Made by a program: the position numbers and the translations under genes. 7,876 nt of DNA from CBFGRU01 sp965651255. GTDB lineage: Bacteria; Planctomycetota; Phycisphaerae; Phycisphaerales; SM1A02. Numbering within the stretch: the first letter of the stretch is position 1; the number at the start of each line of letters is the position of its first letter. Shown here one piece after another: positions 4,437-7,876 of the stretch. The stretch spans positions 1 to 7,876 of the forward strand of contig CBFGRU010000146.1 of NCBI GenBank assembly GCA_965651255.1, written 5' to 3'. The notes under the pieces were generated by a model, which ran no database searches, was not told the origin of the DNA, and saw nothing but the letters and a program-made list of their open reading frames with translations.

Positions 4437-6929
4437 ATGGCCCGCGCGTCGTTTGAGAACTGGTTTGCGTCGAATGGCTGGACGCCGTTTGCGTTTCAGC
4501 GCGAGGCGTGGGCCGCGTATCTGGCCGGCGAGAGCGGGTTGATTCACGCGCCCACTGGGCTCGGCAAGACGCAGGCCGCGTGGGGTGGGGCGCTCCTCGA
4601 GTGGCTCGATGAAGTCGAGCGCAGTGAGGTGAAAGCAAGAAAGAAACCGGACGGCCTGCGCGTGCTGTGGATCACGCCGCTGCGCGCCCTTGCGAACGAC
4701 ACGGCCGAATCACTCCGCGCGCCGATCGAAGGCATGAACCTCCCGTGGACGGTCGAACTCCGCACGGGCGATACATCCTCATCGATCAAGACCCGTCAGC
4801 GCACGAAGCCGCCCACCGCGCTTGTGACGACGCCGGAGAGTCTTTCCGTCCTGCTTTCCTATGACAACGCGCGCGAGCTCTTCTCCGATGTGCGCCTCGT
4901 CGTGATGGATGAATGGCACGAGTTGCTCGGCAACAAGCGCGGCGTGCAGGCGCAGCTTGGTCTTGCATCCGTCTTCGCGATGTCGCCGAAACTCCGCATC
5001 TGGGGGCTCTCCGCGACGCTCGGCAACCTTGATCACGCGATGCGCGTGCTGCTGGGGTCATTTGTGCCATCACACAAACACCGTATGATCCACGCACAGG
5101 AGCCGAAGCAGATCGAGGTTGAAACGCTGCGGCCGTCGGAGATCGACCGATTCCCTCGGGCAGGCCACCTTGGGACCGCGCTGCTGCCGCAGGTGCGAGC
5201 GCAGATTCACCGGGCACGAACAACGCTGGTCTTTACCAACACGCGGTCTCAGGCGGAAATCTGGTTCCAGGAGTTGCTGCGGGCCGATCCGGATCTGCTG
5301 GGCGCAATCGCGCTTCATCACGGCTCACTGGATCGTGGTGTGCGGGAAGAAGTCGAGCAGTTGATTCGCGCTGAACGTCTGCGCGCGGTTGTGTGTACAT
5401 CGAGTCTCGACCTCGGTGTTGATTTCCCGACGGTGGATCAGGTGATTCAGATCGGAAGCCCGAAGGGGCTCGCGCGTCTGATGCAGCGTGCCGGCCGCAG
5501 TGGGCACCAACCGGGGAAAGTGAGCCGAATCATCGGCGTGCCGACCAATGCGATGGAGCTGGTTGAGTTTGCCGCAGCGCGGGCTGCGATCAGTGAGAAG
5601 CAACTCGAGTCGCGCGAATCGCCGCAGCTCGTGCTGGATGTGCTGGCTCAACATCTCGTGACCCGGGCCATGGGAGGCGGGTTCGACGAAGCGACCATGC
5701 GCGAGGAGATTCAGCGCACTGATGCCTTTCAGAATCTCACGGATGAGGCATGGACCTGGACCATGCGGTTTGTCGATGGGGGCGGAGAGGCACTGCGCGC
5801 GTATCCGGAATATGCGCGACTGGCACGCGACGACGGGAGCCAACGGTACGCGGTTGCGAGCGCAGCGATTGCTAAACGCCATCGCCCTTCCATCGGAACG
5901 ATCACCAGCGATAGCGCTGTCCAGGTCAGGTTTGCCAATGGCAAACTTCTGGGCACGATTGAAGAATCATTCATTTCCCGACTGCATCCCGGGCAGAAGT
6001 TCGTTTTCGCCGGTCGTGTCCTGGAGTTGATTCGAGTTCGTCAGCTCACCGCGGAAGTCAAGCCAGCGCGGAACAAGCGTGGTGCGGTGCCGCGCTGGGC
6101 AGGCGGCCGCAGCCCGCTCTCTACCCAGTTGGCCGATGCGGTGCGCGATCGCCTTGCGGAAGCAAAGGCAGGCCAGTTCTGCGGCGCGGAAATGGAGCTG
6201 GTTCGGCCGCTGCTGAACATTCAGGCAAGCTGGTCGATGATTCCCGGCCCGGATGAATTGTTGATCGAGTTGACCCGATCGCGCGATGGGTACCACGCCT
6301 TCCTTTTTCCGCTCGCCGGTCGGCTGGTTCACGAAGGATTGTCAAGTCTGCTGGCGCTTCGTGCAACACGGTTGAGGCCGATGTCAATTGTCGTGACAGG
6401 CAACGACTGGGGCATCGAGTTGCTTGCCTCACACGCGCTGCCGAACGATGAGCCGAGCTGGCGGGCTTTGCTTTCGAGTGAGGGGCTGCTTGCGGATCTC
6501 CTGGAGTGTGTAAACGCAACGCAGTTGGCCCGCCGGCGATTTCGGGAGATCGCGCGGATCGCCGGGCTCATTCAGACAGGGTTTCCCGGCGAGAATCGAT
6601 CAAGCAAGTATCTCCAGGCATCCAGTGATCTCTTCTACGATGTGTTTTCGCAGTACGACCCGGACAACCTGTTGCTCGACCAGGCCAAACGCGAAGTGCT
6701 CGAGCAGGAACTTGAGTTCAAGCGGCTGCGGACGGCGCTCGAGCGTGCCGCTCAACAGACGTTGTGCATCGTGCAGACCGAGCAGTTCTCCCCGTTGGCG
6801 TTTCCGATCTGGGTTGAACGCATCCGGTCACAGGAAGTATCGTCTGAACCGTGGCACGCGCGTATCGAGCGGATGGCCGCGCAGCTCGAAGAGGTTGCCG
6901 TTGGAACCACGGAGCACTGCCCAAAGTGA
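4437..6929 (+). CDS. Ligase-associated DEXH-box DNA helicase (Lhr-Core)
   Basis: This 830-residue superfamily 2 helicase matches the length and layout of the Lhr-Core helicases found in DNA-ligase-associated repair clusters. Characterised relatives are ATP-dependent 3'-to-5' helicases active on RNA:DNA and DNA duplexes. The start context WFASNGWTPFAFQREAW (9-25) is the family's N-terminal Q-motif region. Motif I is APTGLGKT (38-45), motif II is DEWH (158-161), motif III is SAT (192-194), motif IV is TNTR (267-270), motif V is TSSLDLGVD (321-329) and motif VI is QRAGRSGH (350-357). A winged-helix and C-terminal Lhr-Core domain follow, including the typical GTIEESFISRLHPGQKF (507-522) and WAGGRSPLSTQLA (554-566). 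No catalytic motif is missing. The stop overlaps the start of the PdeM gene, so the two are translationally coupled. The long C-terminal domain of full-length Lhr is absent, as expected for this subfamily. Confidence 0.95.
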   Translation: MARASFENWFASNGWTPFAFQREAWAAYLAGESGLIHAPTGLGKTQAAWGGALLEWLDEVERSEVKARKKPDGLRVLWITPLRALANDTAESLRAPIEGMNLPWTVELRTGDTSSSIKTRQRTKPPTALVTTPESLSVLLSYDNARELFSDVRLVVMDEWHELLGNKRGVQAQLGLASVFAMSPKLRIWGLSATLGNLDHAMRVLLGSFVPSHKHRMIHAQEPKQIEVETLRPSEIDRFPRAGHLGTALLPQVRAQIHRARTTLVFTNTRSQAEIWFQELLRADPDLLGAIALHHGSLDRGVREEVEQLIRAERLRAVVCTSSLDLGVDFPTVDQVIQIGSPKGLARLMQRAGRSGHQPGKVSRIIGVPTNAMELVEFAAARAAISEKQLESRESPQLVLDVLAQHLVTRAMGGGFDEATMREEIQRTDAFQNLTDEAWTWTMRFVDGGGEALRAYPEYARLARDDGSQRYAVASAAIAKRHRPSIGTITSDSAVQVRFANGKLLGTIEESFISRLHPGQKFVFAGRVLELIRVRQLTAEVKPARNKRGAVPRWAGGRSPLSTQLADAVRDRLAEAKAGQFCGAEMELVRPLLNIQASWSMIPGPDELLIELTRSRDGYHAFLFPLAGRLVHEGLSSLLALRATRLRPMSIVVTGNDWGIELLASHALPNDEPSWRALLSSEGLLADLLECVNATQLARRRFREIARIAGLIQTGFPGENRSSKYLQASSDLFYDVFSQYDPDNLLLDQAKREVLEQELEFKRLRTALERAAQQTLCIVQTEQFSPLAFPIWVERIRSQEVSSEPWHARIERMAAQLEEVAVGTTEHCPK

Positions 6930-7657
6930 GTCTGCATCCCGGCAAGCCGTTGCGGTCGATCTCACCCGCTCCCCCCAGCGCAGGATGTGAAATCAACTGG
7001 TGCGGTGAGCGTTGGCGACTTCGCTGCGAACGGGTACTGCTCTTACCAGATCGGGCGACCGCGCTGATTGCCGATCCGCACTTTGGAAAAGCAGCGGCGT
7101 TCCGGGCAGGCGGGGTTCCGGTCCCCGACGGGTCAACCCGCGCGGACCTGGATCGACTGACGCGGGTGCTGATTGAAGAGCGGGTTCAAACGCTCATTGT
7201 GCTGGGGGATTTCTTCCATGCGCATGCAGGCGTCACCGCGGATCTCTGCACCGAGCTGATCGCCTGGAGGAATCAGCATGAAGCATTGCGATTGATCATT
7301 GTCCGCGGCAATCATGATCAGGAGGCGGGTGATCCACCGGTTGCGCTGCGTGCTGAGATGCAGAATGAGCCGTTCGCGCTGCCGCCGTTCGCCCTGGTGC
7401 ATCACCCCTCTGACCCGTGCAACATCGCCCGACCGATCGAGATAGCCGGCCATGTTCATCCGTGTGTTCGCCTGCGCGATGGAAACGGCAGGGGAATGCG
7501 AAGCCCGTGTTTCGTCTTCGGGCGTCACCGGGCGATCCTGCCTGCCTTCGGCGGTTTCACCGGCGGACACCCGTACCGACCGGCTTCCGGCGAACGTATC
7601 TTTGCCATCGGCCCGGACCGTGTGCTGGAAGTGACCATCCTGCTGCAGCCACGCTGA
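6926..7657 (+). CDS. pdeM: Ligase-associated DNA-damage-response endonuclease PdeM (MPE)
   Basis: This 243-residue calcineurin-like metallophosphoesterase belongs to the family encoded beside Lhr-Core, an ATP-dependent ligase and an exonuclease; a studied Pseudomonas homologue is a manganese-dependent single-strand DNA endonuclease. The two-metal site is complete: DPHFGK (D50, H52), GDFFH (D95, H98), RGNHD (N129, H130), VHHP (H159/H160) and GHVHP (H176, H178). The family segments GKAAAFRAGGVPVPDG (54-69) and LPAFGGFTGG (205-214) are also present. The GTG at 6926 is chosen because it overlaps the helicase TGA as GTGA, with GGAG (6911-6914) upstream, and leaves an N-terminus of family length. 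An in-frame ATG at 6851 would add 25 unrelated residues inside the helicase gene. It probably acts with the helicase in DNA repair. Confidence 0.93.
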   Translation: MSLHPGKPLRSISPAPPSAGCEINWCGERWRLRCERVLLLPDRATALIADPHFGKAAAFRAGGVPVPDGSTRADLDRLTRVLIEERVQTLIVLGDFFHAHAGVTADLCTELIAWRNQHEALRLIIVRGNHDQEAGDPPVALRAEMQNEPFALPPFALVHHPSDPCNIARPIEIAGHVHPCVRLRDGNGRGMRSPCFVFGRHRAILPAFGGFTGGHPYRPASGERIFAIGPDRVLEVTILLQPR

Positions 7658-7659
7658 CG

Positions 7660-7697
7660 CGAAAGCGGGGGCGATTGACGCTTCGTGGTGGGTTTTT
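7660..7697 (+). terminator. Weak candidate terminator after pdeM
   Basis: CGAAAGCG (7660-7667) can pair with CGCTTCG (7679-7685) with one bulged A, and TTTTT follows at 7693-7697. The 7-nt gap between stem and T-tract is longer than usual, so the call is tentative; its location just after the pdeM stop is appropriate. Confidence 0.25.
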
Positions 7698-7776
7698 CCA
7701 GATTCATAAATCGTTCTTTAGACGACAGTTACAGTCGATCGAGCGGCCGGCGGGTCGATTTCGTCGGCAACCGAGG

Positions 7777-7790
7777 GGGATGCGCATCCC
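7777..7790. repeat. Perfect 14-bp palindrome
   Basis: GGGATGCGCATCCC is its own reverse complement with no spacer. It lies in the gene-free right end, about 120 bp past the pdeM stop, and could be a binding site for a dimeric regulator of the next gene. Nothing else in the sequence identifies the binder. Confidence 0.8.
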
Positions 7791-7840
7791 AAGAAGAGTG
7801 GGCGTTGGCGGGAAAAATATGAGAATTGAGTTGCCTGCCT

Positions 7841-7857
7841 CCTACTCATGTAGTAGG
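7841..7857. repeat. Operator-like hairpin at the right edge
   Basis: CCTACT (7841-7846) and AGTAGG (7852-7857) are exact reverse complements around CATGT. Read in a shifted register, TCCTACTCATGTAGTA (7840-7855) also approximates a dyad with TACTACA/TGTAGTA half-sites, similar in style to BlaI/CopY-type operators. Only TTTG follows the hairpin, so a terminator is less likely. The regulated gene would lie beyond the window. Confidence 0.5.
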
Positions 7858-7876
7858 TTTGTCTCCGACACGTGTA

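Noticed and set aside
6851..6925. A longer PdeM starting inside the helicase gene
   Set aside because: The added residues are unlike the family N-terminus, and the GTG at 6926 makes a typical overlapping start with an upstream GGAG.
7675..7706. A TTGACG at 7675-7680 as a promoter for a rightward gene
   Set aside because: No acceptable -10 lies at 16-18 bp; the best match, CAGATT, has only three of six consensus bases.

Overview
This GC-rich bacterial chromosomal window carries five protein genes, one tRNA gene and two gene-free ends. I see no insertion sequence, phage gene, CRISPR array or toxin-antitoxin pair; it reads as core chromosome. The host cannot be named with certainty. A secreted protein built from repeated LTxxQ-type helical units, together with the ligase-associated type of Lhr helicase, suggests a Planctomycetota-like lineage (perhaps Phycisphaerae); this is inference, not proof.

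Layout from left to right. Positions 1-335 hold no convincing gene. They contain two perfect inverted repeats in a relatively AT-rich patch and a perfect DnaA box (TTATCCACA) just past the 3' end of dnaA, so part of the replication origin may lie here. dnaA follows on the minus strand (336-1712). A good sigma-70-type promoter sits in the 165-bp gap upstream of it, with a DnaA-box-like site inside the promoter spacer. Next, also on the minus strand, is an RNase Z-like metallo-beta-lactamase-fold hydrolase (1878-2807).

Diverging from the hydrolase is a tRNA-Glu(CTC) gene (2967-3039) without an encoded CCA, with its own promoter. Immediately after it on the plus strand is an exported, highly charged helical protein (3057-4388) with three tandem LTxxQ-like units. 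There is too little room between the tRNA and this gene for a separate promoter, so the two are probably co-transcribed.

The right half is a tight two-gene DNA-repair unit on the plus strand: a ligase-associated Lhr-Core helicase (4437-6929) and the PdeM/MPE metallophosphoesterase (6926-7657), overlapping by GTGA. In well-known clusters these two travel with an ATP-dependent DNA ligase and a metallo-beta-lactamase exonuclease; neither is in this window. The last 219 bases hold no gene but contain a perfect 14-bp palindrome and an operator-like hairpin at the right edge.
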